From assembly GCF_000350225.1 (NCBI RefSeq), contig NW_005179170.1:1-64000 (forward strand): DNA of 64,000 nt, read 5' to 3'. This DNA is from Chondrus crispus (lineage: Eukaryota; Rhodophyta; Florideophyceae; Gigartinales; Gigartinaceae). Under the pieces are notes generated by a model. That model did no database searches. It was not told where the DNA came from and saw only the letters and a program-made list of their open reading frames with translations. Shown piece after piece: positions 44,387-54,926 of this stretch. The position numbers and the translations under genes were made by a program. The first letter of the stretch is position 1; every line of letters begins with the position of its first letter.

Positions 44387-45361
44387 TACCCTTCGAAGGG
44401 CAAGTTCCAACCATCGCAGTCTCATCATGAGACTCCATCATGAGACTCCGCGTTGCTTCTGCCGTTTTAACTTGGGCCGCAGAAGCTACCCTTGAAGGGT
44501 ACCACTTGACTGATTGGGCTGGGCTGTGCAGTCTGCATTGCGGCAAACGAGAAGCACTGTTTTATGTGTGCTGTAATTCAGCCCCGGGGCCGTTCCACTT
44601 CTCCGACAAATGAAATATGTTCTCCTTGCTTCCAGCTACCCAAGGGTACCCTCCGAAGGGTAGAGCGCAAATTTTGCACATTTGCAAAACTACTTTCCCC
44701 TTTCGCCATTGGACGCGAAGCCTCGTTTGACAAGATTGCCGTGGGCCGGCAAATTGCGGTATATACCATCGTTCGCAATTGTCCGTGTAGGGTACACCAA
44801 CTGTAACTTTGAATACCTGTACCGTACTTGTCGAAGGCCTATAGGAAATGTGCAACTCCTCTCCTGCCCCAACCAACGAGGAAAGAACGGGACTATGGGT
44901 CCCATCTTGAGTTTGCCCATCTTGTCGCACAGTCACCGTTATGGGACAATAAAATCCATGCTTCAGCGACATGGATAGTCTGCGCCAAAAATGTACTAGG
45001 CAGTACATTTTCTGTCAACAGCCTGTGTTAGCAAATTCTCGCGAGATGTCGCGGCGGTGCTGCAACTTGCGCGCCCCCATCCAACGGTTCAAACTTTGAA
45101 CCGTACGGTATGCTCTCCTGCTCATGGACACCGTCAGGTCACGACTTTCACCACAAACCCTCGTCGCAGCCCGCCGGGCCTGCTCATTATCCGCAGGGAC
45201 GTCGCATCTGGTTGTCCGAAAAATATGTCCTCGCAGATCAGCGAATGCCTTACTTTGACACACATCCAGGAAATTGTAATCCAAGGTGCTGTGCGCTACC
45301 CTTCGAAGGGTATTATACAAATTATACCGAACGGTACCGGTACAGTACCCTTCGAAGGGTA
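44387..45361. repeat. Cluster of TACCCTTCGAAGGGTA palindromes
   Basis: Exact 16-mers at 45297-45312 and 45346-45361; near copies at 44387-44402 (one change), 44487-44501 (one base shorter), 44647-44662 (one change) and a shortened TACCCAAGGGTA at 44637-44648. Six copies in under 1 kb of non-coding DNA is far above chance. Confidence 0.85.
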
Positions 45362-45714
45362 CCTGCGCTTGGTTCTGGTTGTGGTAAAAGGGAGTGCCCC
45401 CTGGCCAGAAGACAGGCGGAGTGGGATGTGTACCGTAGTATGTACTGTAGCGATATCGAACAGAGCTGTAACGAAAGGAACGTACGGGAAGATCGTAGAA
45501 AGGATGAGCGTTAGCGATATCCAACACTGGTCACCTGGAATTCGCACAGATAATATTTCGTGCTGAACGCTACGATTCCTTTCACGGTCTGCAGGCTGCG
45601 AAGGTCTAGTCCGGAAGGGAGCCCTTGTATTAATGTACACGCACAATTCAAGTCAGCTGCCGTCTCCCCACATCATTATTGCCAGAAAATGCAATTTGGG
45701 TCTGGAGTAAACGT

Positions 45715-45759
45715 ATGGCGTGTGCAGATGTGTCCAGTGCACACATCTGCACACGCCAT
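45715..45759. repeat. Perfect hairpin, 19-bp arms, 7-nt loop
   Basis: Arm ATGGCGTGTGCAGATGTGT (45715-45733) with exact reverse complement at 45741-45759. Directly followed by a second hairpin at 45765. Confidence 0.93.
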
Positions 45760-45764
45760 GGCCA

Positions 45765-45811
45765 TGGAACGCGACTGCGTGTGCACACTGTGCACACGCA
45801 GTCGCGTTCCA
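45765..45811. repeat. Perfect hairpin, 23-bp arms, 1-nt loop
   Basis: Arm 45765-45787 (TGGAACGCGACTGCG...) with exact reverse complement at 45789-45811 around a single C. Five bases separate it from the previous hairpin. Confidence 0.95.
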
Positions 45812-48182
45812 GTCCAACGTCGTACGCCACGTGCCTAAAGTTAGCTTCTGTCACTGTCCAGGATCATAAACTGGCCGCTTCGCTGACAAATTAACATGGC
45901 ATTCATTCAGATGGGGATCGCACTAGAACCAAAATGCAGTTTCTAAAAGCCTGCCAGCTTCATTCGCGGAAGGTCAAGTCCAGCCGTACAGCCTGTACTG
46001 CCGTCGTTACAAAAAAAGTTGCGTGTGTTCAGTGCCCAAAGATTTGCTGTTGTCTTGTAAATGGGTGACGGTGGAAGTGTAATTTTGTCTTTCGGAGCTA
46101 AGCTGTGCCACTGCAAACTTGGACGATCAATGTCGTGATCGGGCTACTGCTTCGCACACTGCATTGTTCTTATAGAACAACCACAGGCCGCACACTGTCA
46201 CTAATGTAAGATGACGCTTTTGACATGACTACTCTTTCATCGTTTTTCGCTCGGCATTGGAAAATAGAGATTGGACTGACCATGCCAGGCACCCCCCGTA
46301 ATACTGTAGAAAGGACACTTGCCGCCATTCTGGGCCTGTTCACGAAGGACGTTTGGGGAAGGTGAGTGATAACCAACCCCTGCTATGAGTATGTAACAGT
46401 AGTGCCCTTCACATACGAAATAGTACACGATTTCCAGGATATTTTTCGTACCTCTCTGCCAACAGCGTTCATATCAGTCTATCACATCAGTCAGAAAAAA
46501 GAAAGAAGAGATGAGCAACTCAGCAGCAGGTATTGAGTACAGCCGCTAAGAACAAGCGCAAGACGAGAAGTCCACTGTACGGGAAAGTCTTTGTCGATCC
46601 TAGAGGCGATGTGGATACCTACGCCGCTCTCGCGTTTGTAAGTATGCGCGAAAACGCAATTTGTCGGCTGCTTCCAGGTGCATTCTCAATCGAATAAAAA
46701 ACTTCTTCCTAGGGGAAATCAGGTACTTTATAGTACCGTACATGTTGAGCCAGGAAACGCAGTTTTGGCTATCGCTCGAGGGGAAGTGTTAGAATTGAAG
46801 AGCTACGGCTCCGAGCCAGATGCCTTTGAGCGAACTGAACTGCTCTTCCATTTGCCACAAAGCTATTACAATTGAAAGGAGGATAGGTATCAAGTTCGCC
46901 GTAGGGTTACCATTCTGTGCGTAAGAGAGCTGTGCACGGCTCGGTGTCGTTGACCTCGGACGAGTTTCCCTTCCCTCCCCATTATTCATTCTGCGAGGGC
47001 CGCATGGGGTTACTGCGCCACTGATTGAAAAAAAGGTTCTCCAGCGTTGTTGCAAATTTCGAAAACACAATGGATCGTGAAGTTCTTCAATCACACAATT
47101 AAGAACCTTCTCTTCGGAGGCTATTTTCTGTCTATGAGTAACAAGACGTATGCTCGCTGCTTCCACCACATCGATCTCAAGCACGTAGTCCTCCTTCGCT
47201 GTCTTTGCCCAGACGCAGATCCTTTGAAACGAACACAAAATACCCTTCAATGGCTATTTCCTTCTACCCGTAAGGTGTCCGGGAGAGCACCGCCTTTATC
47301 TATCCATTTGTTCTCTACCGTATAAGCCCCGAGTCCGCTAAAAGCGTCGCTACGAGTGGGTAACCCTTTGCTCGTACTGTGTTGCAAGTGCACCCGCAAG
47401 GGTCGCCCGCTCACTGCCCTCATGTGTAGGGAGCAAGGGCTAGACATCGCGCATCAGCAAGGTAATAATTCCGCCTTGGCGGCTGGGCAGTTGAGAAACC
47501 AACATTATGCGTCACCGATTTTGACTAGGAGCTACATGTGTTACCCTACCTGCCTTCGTAATCATTCCGCACATGTGACGTTTAAACAATTGTTCGTGCC
47601 ACGGGAACGCTAGCCTAACCTTTGCAGCGGGCTCTTCTAGTTTTTGTATACTTGAGACGCTTCGTACTCGTGGAACTAGGGTCAGCATGAATTGCCCCCG
47701 TGACCAAGGCGGCTTCTCCTCTCAATACTCGCATCACTTCACGTCTCTGTAGTATGGAAAGCTTGTGATCTTGACGAATTTAAACGCTGAAATGTTCCGC
47801 ACGAAGTTACAGTAACCCTTAGTAAGCCCATAAGTTTTATGTGTACAGGTACGCACCATTAGGGGACTATGCAATAAAAACTACAGGCGGCATCACTTTG
47901 GCAATAGGTCGCCATTGGTGTAGTAGTGCAGCAGCCCTGTCGCCCATGCTAGAAATACAGGCTGCATCTTTTCTGCTCACATGCCAACTCTGCGCTTCTC
48001 AAATAAATAAAGTTGTTGTAGACACGGGGGACACGAAAAGAGCCTCGTAGTTAGCTACCGCACAGGGACGTTATACACTAGCCTCCCTGAAACAAAATGC
48101 CCAACCGATTTCGTGCTCATAAGTTCGCACTTCCAAGCGCCCCATATACCTACCTGTAATAGATTTATTATTCTAAGCTATA

Positions 48183-48700
48183 GGGGGGGGGGGGGGGTCG
48201 CGATATAGTGCTACCCTGTGTCAGTGGGCCGAAAACGGCACTATATCGAACCAGGCACTGTTAGACAATGAGATTTACGGCTTTTTTGCAACCTCTTCCT
48301 TGCATCACTGCTCAGAAAGACCGCTCGCAGGACGCCATCACTCATGCTTTGTATCTTCACTACAGACTCAAGTCTAATCAAACATTTCTGTTAGTAGTAG
48401 TTGCCGAGCCGTTGCAATGACTTCCTCCTTTTTCGCAGCCATAAATGCCAGCCTACACTTTTGCAGATGTCCAATTGCATCATCGACCCGGCTTTTTTTC
48501 GCCATAGTCTCTATTCGAGTTGGCAACTGCATAATATCTTTCCGCGGCGGCAGCGGCTCTCGGGCAGTACCCCATGTCCATCCAACTGCCTCCCTGGAGA
48601 CCCTTCGTTTTTGGCTCAAAATTCGTGCCACCCGCAGAAGGGTAGCACTATATCGGAGCTGGCACTAACAAATATGGCACTATATCGCGACCCCCCCCTG
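48183..48700. mobile_element. MITE-like DNA transposon with G-run TIRs (Tc1/mariner or pogo type)
   Basis: A 518-bp element flanked by TA on both sides. Left end: 15 G then TCGCGATATAGTGC; right end: GCACTATATCGCGA, then 8 C and TG, so the terminal inverted repeats match over the G-run plus about 14 bp. The motif GCACTATATCG recurs internally near 48237 and 48645, giving sub-terminal repeats. TA target duplication points to the Tc1/mariner-pogo superfamily. A minus-strand 85-codon frame (48374-48631, with KKEEVIATARQLL near its end) might be the tail of a transposase but is too short to assign. Non-autonomous, probably an internally deleted copy. Confidence 0.75.
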
Positions 48701-49371
48701 TATTCCTTTTTATATATATTCATGCAACGAATAGGAGATTGTTATACTGACCGTTATAAGGAAATGGATGAAATCGCTGGGAATCGCACTTGTCGAAATA
48801 CGGCTGTGAAAACAGTTAGAGGCTAAAGCTTAGATATGCCGACATGAGTTCGATAGCACCCATCCTCGCAGTCTTGGGACTGCCCTATATCCGAGCGTCC
48901 TAGCGCAATCGAGCTAATACTGTAGAAAAATGCCGTGGTCTGGAAACGCTTTGACTACCACTACAAGCGGTTTAGAGCTAATGCCGTTTCAAGAACATGC
49001 GCAACCTGAAAATGAAAATTTTATGACATGCCGGCATGTGTAATACGTGTCACCACACCTACCAGGAGTGCTCTGTACACGACGTCAGGTGTGAGCGCAA
49101 AGGTCGATCTCCCACCCACCCTATGTCAAGTGCTCACTCCGTCGTAGCACCGCTTTCGTCCGCAACGCTTCCTTGTCTCAACCATCATCGAATCCTTGCA
49201 TGGTGGACTAACACTGGAGAGTTGGGCGAGTATTTCTCAGCTCAATCACACTACTCACTCTTTTTGCCCCCCCATTTTGCCATTCCGCCTCCCACTTTCA
49301 TCGCTATCACAATTGACACCCGGTCTTTGCAGTCCTTGTAGCAACCTCCTCCCTCCCAAAGACTGCTCGCC

Positions 49372-51346
49372 ATGAGCTCTGCTTTTATGCTGGCCATTCC
49401 GGCATGCGTCCAGCCCACATATGCCCCCCTGTCCCCTCTTTTCAGCCGCCCCCACCGTAGAAGGGCACCGCCATCTTCGCGATCGCTCCGCGCATGTGTG
49501 GAGCGGCCTCCCGGTCAAGGGTCCTCATCCTCAGCGCTCCTAGAGCCGCATCTCCCGGATTCACGTCCCGCACGCGGCTATGAGGACGTTTTGGATTGCG
49601 TTCTCAAGGTTTTTTGTACTCATTGCGAACCGAACTACGAGTTACCCTGGGCCATGACATCGCAGCGACAATCAACTTCTTCGGCCTTCGTCATTCAGGG
49701 ACGTCGCATTCTGACAAACGCACACTCCGTCGAACATTACACTTCAGTCGCAGTAAAAAAACGATACAGTGACACAAAGTACCCAGCAAAAGTTGTCGCC
49801 ATCGGCAATGAGTGCGATATAGCTCAATTGCACGTTGAAAGCGAGGAATTCTGGGAAGATTTAGAAGATCAAGTCGGCATGAATGATACAAAACGTGCCT
49901 TCCTTCAACCCGGCCCTTTGCCGCAGCTCCAAGATTCAGTTCTTGTTATAGGCTATCCAAGCCCCGGGAATCAAATCAGCGTGACAGCCGGTGTCTCCAG
50001 CCGTGTCGAAATGCAAAACTATGTGCATGGCCAAGGAGACCTACTTGCAGTACAAATTGACGCGGCGGTAAGTCTATCCGTTTCCATAGTACTTGATTTT
50101 TCAATGAGTTATTGTTTGGCTTTCATACTAATGCCTTTCTATTTCCTTTGGGGACCATTTTGGATGTTTGCGAATATCATGTTTCATGTTTCCGTCTTGT
50201 TTGTGCCTGTGATGGTACTAATTTGCTTCAACCAGATTAATCCAGGAAACAGTGGCGGTCCGGTGATAAATGAAAACCATGAGGTTGTAGGTGCGTGTCC
50301 CAAATCTTTCGAACCGTCGAAACGCGATGGCTCGGTCGCGTCAAGTGTACATAATCATCCTGACTGACACGCGATGGGTTTTGTTCGGCTATTCAGGAAT
50401 TGCTTTTCAAAGCGTGGACCCCTCTCAAGCTGATTCCGTGGGCTACTTCATTCCATACTGCGTAGTGCAGCATTTTCTCGACGACATAGCCTGTCACGGT
50501 CAGTATACGGGGTTCCCATTTTGCGGATTTCGCTGGCAAAGAATGGAAAACCATCATTTGAGGAGGTCTCTTGGAATGGCCAAGGATCAGTCTGGCATTT
50601 TGGTCAAGTGGGTTGCGGAGACTTGCGATGCTAATCGGGTGTTACAAAAGGGAGATATTGTGACTCATGTGGATGGAATCTCCGTTTCGAACGCTGGGAC
50701 AGTCCCATTTCGCTCTGGGGAACGCATCAGTTTGAATTTTATGGTCACCAGCAAATTTACGAGTGATTCTCTTGGAGTCACATTTTACAGGAATGGGAAA
50801 CGGCGAAAAGGATCTTATCGACTGTCTGGGATGGGGCACCATCGGCTTGTGAAGGTGCATGATGCGCAACACCTCTTCCGTCGCCAACCTGAATATTTAC
50901 TCTGCGGTGGATTGCTCTTCCAAGTGCTGAGCGAACCGTTCTTGAGAACCGTCTATGGGCAAAACTGGGAACTAGAAGCCCCCGTCCGATTGATAGAGGA
51001 GTACCACCGCGGTGTCTGCACGAAAGAGGGTCGGTCGGAAGTTGTCGTCCTTGCTGAAATTCTTGCTGCACGCACTACATCTGGGTATGAAGAGGAGGAA
51101 GGGAATGATGCGGCTATTCTGAAGCATCTGAATGGGGAATCTGTTCACAGCCTGGTACATTTGGCGCATCTCATTGACGCTTGTTCCGATTCGATGGAGT
51201 TTTTGCGATTTACGCTCGATGATGATACGCTTATTGTAATTGATAGAAAGGCGGCTGAAGAAGATGAGCAAGACATGCTCGCAATGCACTGCATTCCTGC
51301 AACGCGCTCCATCGGCAAAGAACAAACGAAGACCTCTAAACCATAA
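49372..51346 (+). CDS. Deg/HtrA-type serine protease with PDZ domain (two introns)
   Basis: Three exons: 49372-50067, 50236-50290 and 50397-51346, giving 566 aa. Introns are GTAAGT...CAG (50068-50235) and GTGCGT...CAG (50291-50396). Splicing yields DAAINPGNSGGPV and VVGIAFQ, the exact conserved Deg sequences, which confirms both. The catalytic triad is His118 (TNAHSV), Asp149 (CDIAQL) and Ser238 (GNSGGP). A PDZ region follows (GILVKWVAET ... LQKGDIVTHVDGISV), then a C-terminal extension as in plant DEG9/DEG10-type proteases. The first 45 residues are Ser/Arg/Pro-rich without acids, like an organelle transit peptide. The role is ATP-independent degradation of damaged proteins; compartment uncertain. 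The first intron is a multiple of three and free of stops, discussed in the findings. Confidence 0.93.
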
Positions 51347-51552
51347 ACGCTGTACGCAAATTGGGCAGGCATACGATGCGGAAGCTGCCACACTACGGTA
51401 AAAGGACAAAAACGCTCCGAACTGCGCGCATGTGCTCATTCCAAGCGAGCCTACGACGCTGAGCAAGGCCGTTTTGGCTGGTTAGTTTTTGCGTTGAAGT
51501 TGCGGTCGGGGGAATTGGTCCGCCTTAGTCGACCAACAGATTTCTCATCTGA

Positions 51553-52383
51553 CTATGATCGTGTGATTACGTCAATTAGCATTCCCTCCTCAAGTTCGAG
51601 AGTGTCTGGGGTGTCGCTTTCCTCAACTTGTTCACCATCAAACTGCATGACGGCGTTTGGCAGATTCAAGTCAAATTTTTTGCAGAATGGTCCAAGCATT
51701 TTCAGCACAGGATCTGACCTACGTATTCTCATCTTGATCTGGTTTTGACCGGAACGGACCTTGAGTTGCACAGGCGCGGCAGTTTGAGCTGCCTTCAGCC
51801 TTGCTTCCTCGGCTTGCTTGCGCACTCTCTCAGACTCCTGCCGTTGCTTTTCCTGACAGCGGCTGCGCTCCACGCGCTCTGATTGTTCCTTAGCGAGCCT
51901 CTGAACATCTGCGGCAATCTTTTCTTCATTTGCTTGCGTGGCCAGCACGGCGCGCGCCTGAGCAAGTGAGGCGGCGACTGACTTGTCGTGCGCGTCCATA
52001 TTGGTTTCATCGTTATGAGACTCGACGACGACCACTTCATCGCTCTCCTCACCCGAAGATATATCAAAAACGGAGCGGTTCTTCTGCTTGGTACCATGCG
52101 CCGCGTTTTTCGCGGTGGCCTGCTTTTGTGACGCGGTGGTGTTGGCGGAGGTGCGTGCGCGTTTAGATGGCCTGCCTCTGCGCCTGGGTTTGGTGAATGC
52201 GTCGAGATTGAGAGCGATGTCGTCGTCGTCGTCATCGTCGTCGTCAGCGTCCAGGTCGGTGACTTGGGGAGCGGTGGCGAAGGCTGAGGAATACATGGAA
52301 ATGGGCTTGGGGATGCCGCCCTGCATGAAGATGTCCTCGTCGTCGCTGGAGCTGTTGTTTTCACATGTCATCTCGTTCTTCAT
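51553..52383 (-). CDS. SUMO-like-domain protein (Rad60/Esc2/NIP45 type)
   Basis: Encodes 276 aa from ATG 52381-52383. Residues about 205-276 form a ubiquitin/SUMO-like fold (VQLKVRSGQNQIKMRIRRSD ... VMQFDGEQV ... DTLELEEGMLIDV) that ends without a diglycine, as in the SUMO-like domains of Rad60, Esc2 and NIP45, so it is not conjugated. N-terminal parts include acidic tracts, an AT-hook-like RRGRPSKR (68-75), and SUMO-interaction-type motifs (VFDISSGEE, VVVVES at 117-122). A charged coiled coil spans about 135-200. This layout fits a SUMO-pathway adaptor in genome maintenance. It is shorter than Rad60, with one rather than two SUMO-like domains. Convergent with the Deg protease gene, 206 bp apart. 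Confidence 0.78.
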   Translation of the reverse strand: MKNEMTCENNSSSDDEDIFMQGGIPKPISMYSSAFATAPQVTDLDADDDDDDDDDIALNLDAFTKPRRRGRPSKRARTSANTTASQKQATAKNAAHGTKQKNRSVFDISSGEESDEVVVVESHNDETNMDAHDKSVAASLAQARAVLATQANEEKIAADVQRLAKEQSERVERSRCQEKQRQESERVRKQAEEARLKAAQTAAPVQLKVRSGQNQIKMRIRRSDPVLKMLGPFCKKFDLNLPNAVMQFDGEQVEESDTPDTLELEEGMLIDVITRS

Positions 52384-52979
52384 GGCGTCGTATGTAGTGA
52401 TGGGACGAGGGGAAGTGGCTTGTATGAAGATGTAGCTTAGAATCTGAAATCTGAGGGCGAGGAGTTGCGCTGTGCTTGTTTCTGGGGCTATTTTGTAAGG
52501 AAGTGGAGGTCTTTTATGTGTCACGGGATTTGTGGGGGGGTTGGTTTTTATGATTTTGAAATGCAGCTGTTGCTCTCTGGAGCTGGCACCTGGCTACCAC
52601 GTGTTTCTGTGGCCTCCAACAACGACACGGTTTGCAGTCAAATTCCTGTCTTCTGTACGTTCTTCGGTCATTGCCGGCAACGGCAATGGCGAGAAAGTTT
52701 CTCGCCATGACGTCGTCCTCTCGCGATGTCACTCTGTCTCCCTTAATATCTTAGCTGCGCTCGTTTTGCACGGTATGCAGCTTATAGGGCCACCAAGGAA
52801 TCCTTGCATCCAAGCCGACAGCCTCCATCACCTCAGCGTCATCATCCAAGGCTTGACTCCACCGCAACCCCCTTAATCTTTCCGACCCCCACGCGAACAA
52901 AATCCAGGCGGGCCAACCCTGCGCGTATACACCGACAGATCAAGGCAAGAGTGCATTCTTTTTCCTGGCACGTCATGCG
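52384..52979. other. Intergenic, 5' side of the SUMO-like gene
   Basis: About 600 bp between two minus-strand genes. Contains the likely promoter of the SUMO-like gene and the 3' region of the F-box gene. A short TTGCCGGCAACGGCAA imperfect palindrome lies at about 52671-52688; nothing else recognised. Confidence 0.5.
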
Positions 52980-54587
52980 TCATGCAAAAACGCGTCCGCG
53001 CCAAGTCACCGCCTCCTGTGTCGGCCCCGGGACGGCCCCATCACCGAAGATATCGGCGATCTGCCTCTCGAAGTCTGCGGTATCCAAGAGGGGGGCTGCG
53101 CGCTGGAGGCGGTGGACGGCTTTCTGCAGGCCGTCCTTATGCGCAGAGACGGTGCCATCATACCACTCGCTCATGGGGTAAGCCCTGACGAGTGCGCTGA
53201 CGTCCACTGGCCACGACCGGAGTGCGGCGCCGTACCGTGCCAACCGGGCGAGCACTGCGTGCAGCCTGACGAACGGTTTTTCGCGCTGTCCGACGATGGC
53301 AACATCAAAATGCTTCAAGCACGGGCCGCGGGCGCGAAGCAGCACGTCTAGCTGCGGCAGCTCGATGCTGACGTTGAACAGCGACAACTCTTCGAGGTTG
53401 CGCGCGTGGCGCGCGAGGCCCTCCAGCACGCCGTCGCCGCACGCGGCGTACGCAGTGCTGGGGCCGATGGCAAACATCGAGGTCGACTCCGCCGCGCGGT
53501 TGTCGGCCCACCGTACGGCCAGGCGCGTCAGCGCTGGCAGCGCGCGCACGGCGTCGACGAGAGCCGCGTCGTCGCTCGCGCGCACGTGGATATCTAGCGC
53601 AGCGATGTTCGGGCACGCGCGAAGGCCGCGCAGCTGCGCTGCCGTGAGGATTTCCTGGGTGGTTAGATGGGTTACGCGGTGGGCCAGCAGCTTGGCCAGC
53701 GCGAAGGCGGCGAGCGACGGGGCGTCCGGGCGGTCACAGGCCCAGAGCAGGCGGGACTTGACACGCACATCGTCCAGGCGGCGCAGCAGCGGCAGCGCGG
53801 TGGCCGGCGCGTCCGAGTGCAGCGTCAGCTGGCGCAGATGAGGGAGGCGCGGTAGCAGCGGCCACACAGGGTCCGTGTAGCGCCCGTGCGTGTGCTGGCT
53901 CAGGGCGCAGCTCAGGGACAGGGCGACGAGATGCGGGCACGCCGGCGGTAGCGCCTGCAGCAGCGGCGAGGGGTTGGCCGCGTCGAACGGGCACTCCGAC
54001 GCGAAGCGGGTGTTGCTGCACAGGTGCAGCTCGCGCAGGCGCAACGTGCGCAACGCCCGCAGCAGAAGGGCGAAGTGGGCCGACGGCGAGGTGAGACGCA
54101 GGTTGAGCGAGCGCACAGCGGAGCCTTGGAGGGCGCGCAGCGCGTGCAGATCGTCCGTCATGGTGAGGTGGCACAGGGTCGGGGCGCGCAGCAGGGCGAG
54201 CACACGGGCGCGCAGCGGCAGCGGGAAGACGGCGACGTGCCCCACCGACAGGCGCTGGATGCTCGGGCCGAGCAGCGAGAGCCAGCGCGGAAGGTCGAGC
54301 AGTGCGTCGCCGGAGAGGACCAGCTCGTGCGAGAGCGAGGCAAGCGCCGGGGCGAGCTGCGCGGGCGTGGAGAGGGCGAGGTGGAGGAGGGAGGGCGAAG
54401 GGCGCGCGTGGGAGAGGATGTGGCAGATGTGTAGCATCAGCTCGGGCGGAAGTAGGTCGAGGTAGGTTTGTGGTGGGGGGGAGGACGAGGGTGACGGCGG
54501 GAGGGTGAGGGGGCGGGAGGAAGGTGGACGGGCGCGGCGCTTGCAGGGGGGGGACGGCGGGCGTGGGAGAGAGCGCTTAGGAGGCAT
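52980..54587 (-). CDS. F-box / leucine-rich-repeat-like protein
   Basis: Encodes 535 aa from ATG 54585-54587. After a basic, Pro-rich N-terminus (about 40 residues) comes an F-box-like segment (YLDLLPPELMLHICHIL, 42-58). Many irregular Leu-rich units follow (for example LRTLRLRELHLCSN, CPHLVALSLSC, LPHLRQLTLHS, ACPNIAALDIHV, LPALTRLAVRW, ARNLEELSLFN), as in FBXL or RNI-like proteins. It would act as a substrate receptor of an SCF (Skp1-Cullin-F-box) ubiquitin ligase; the substrate is unknown. Strongly GC-biased, Ala/Arg/Leu-rich. The C-terminal 100 residues lack repeats. The F-box call rests on its position and the LPPELxxxI pattern, so a plain LRR protein remains possible. Confidence 0.7.
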   Translation of the reverse strand: MPPKRSLPRPPSPPCKRRARPPSSRPLTLPPSPSSSPPPQTYLDLLPPELMLHICHILSHARPSPSLLHLALSTPAQLAPALASLSHELVLSGDALLDLPRWLSLLGPSIQRLSVGHVAVFPLPLRARVLALLRAPTLCHLTMTDDLHALRALQGSAVRSLNLRLTSPSAHFALLLRALRTLRLRELHLCSNTRFASECPFDAANPSPLLQALPPACPHLVALSLSCALSQHTHGRYTDPVWPLLPRLPHLRQLTLHSDAPATALPLLRRLDDVRVKSRLLWACDRPDAPSLAAFALAKLLAHRVTHLTTQEILTAAQLRGLRACPNIAALDIHVRASDDAALVDAVRALPALTRLAVRWADNRAAESTSMFAIGPSTAYAACGDGVLEGLARHARNLEELSLFNVSIELPQLDVLLRARGPCLKHFDVAIVGQREKPFVRLHAVLARLARYGAALRSWPVDVSALVRAYPMSEWYDGTVSAHKDGLQKAVHRLQRAAPLLDTADFERQIADIFGDGAVPGPTQEAVTWRGRVFA

Positions 54588-54926
54588 GGTGGTCCCGGTG
54601 AAGGTCAACCCGGTGAAGGTCAAGGCGACGGTGACAGGGAGCGGGAGCGGGAGCGGAAATGCGAGGAGTTGGAGTAAGGAGTAAGGAAACAAAAAAGAGT
54701 GAGGCTCGTGAAGAGGACCATATCTAATCTGTGGCAGCTGTCGCCACGTGGCAGGAATACTCTCCTCGTTACAGTGAAAGGAGACATCATGGGGCACTCA
54801 TCCACACGTGTCACACATGTACAAATTTCTGTTTTGGTCAACATGTCAACAACACTTCATCGCCCCGCCATCTCCGGCGATCGAACTTCTCCACACTTGC
54901 TGATCAATTCCTCCTCCCCCCCCATC
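54588..54926. promoter_or_regulatory. Shared divergent promoter region
   Basis: A 339-bp interval between the start codons of the F-box-like gene (-) and the TLC gene (+). It holds a tandem CCGGTGAAGGTCAA pair (about 54595-54622), GGGAGC repeats (54637-54655) and CACGTG-type cores (near 54746 and 54805), which are candidate bZIP/bHLH sites. No TATA box stands out. Confidence 0.4.

Larger units (their letters stand above)
41809..49371. other. Second gene desert, repeat-rich
   Basis: No supported protein gene. The first 200 bp are the 5' region of the pseudokinase gene. A plus-strand frame of 187 codons at 42455-43018 has no domain and a Ser/Pro/His-rich composition, and is probably chance. 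The 43.9-45.9 kb part holds the hairpins and palindromes listed separately, plus a 12-bp-arm stem (TTTCTTCACAAG / CTTGTGAAGAAA, about 44248-44291) and a tandem ATCATGAGACTCC pair near 44426. A TIR element lies at 48183-48700. A short coding-like stretch (GKVFVDPRGDVDTYAALAF, about 46579-46638, followed by GTAAGT) could be an isolated exon, but I find no partner. Confidence 0.5.

Noticed and set aside
45057-45566. Overlapping open frames on both strands within the palindrome cluster
   Set aside because: They span the palindromes and share no coding features; palindromes themselves keep both strands open.
46541-46640. Possible isolated exon with a GTAAGT after it
   Set aside because: Only about 20 coding-like residues and no joining exon found within several kilobases.
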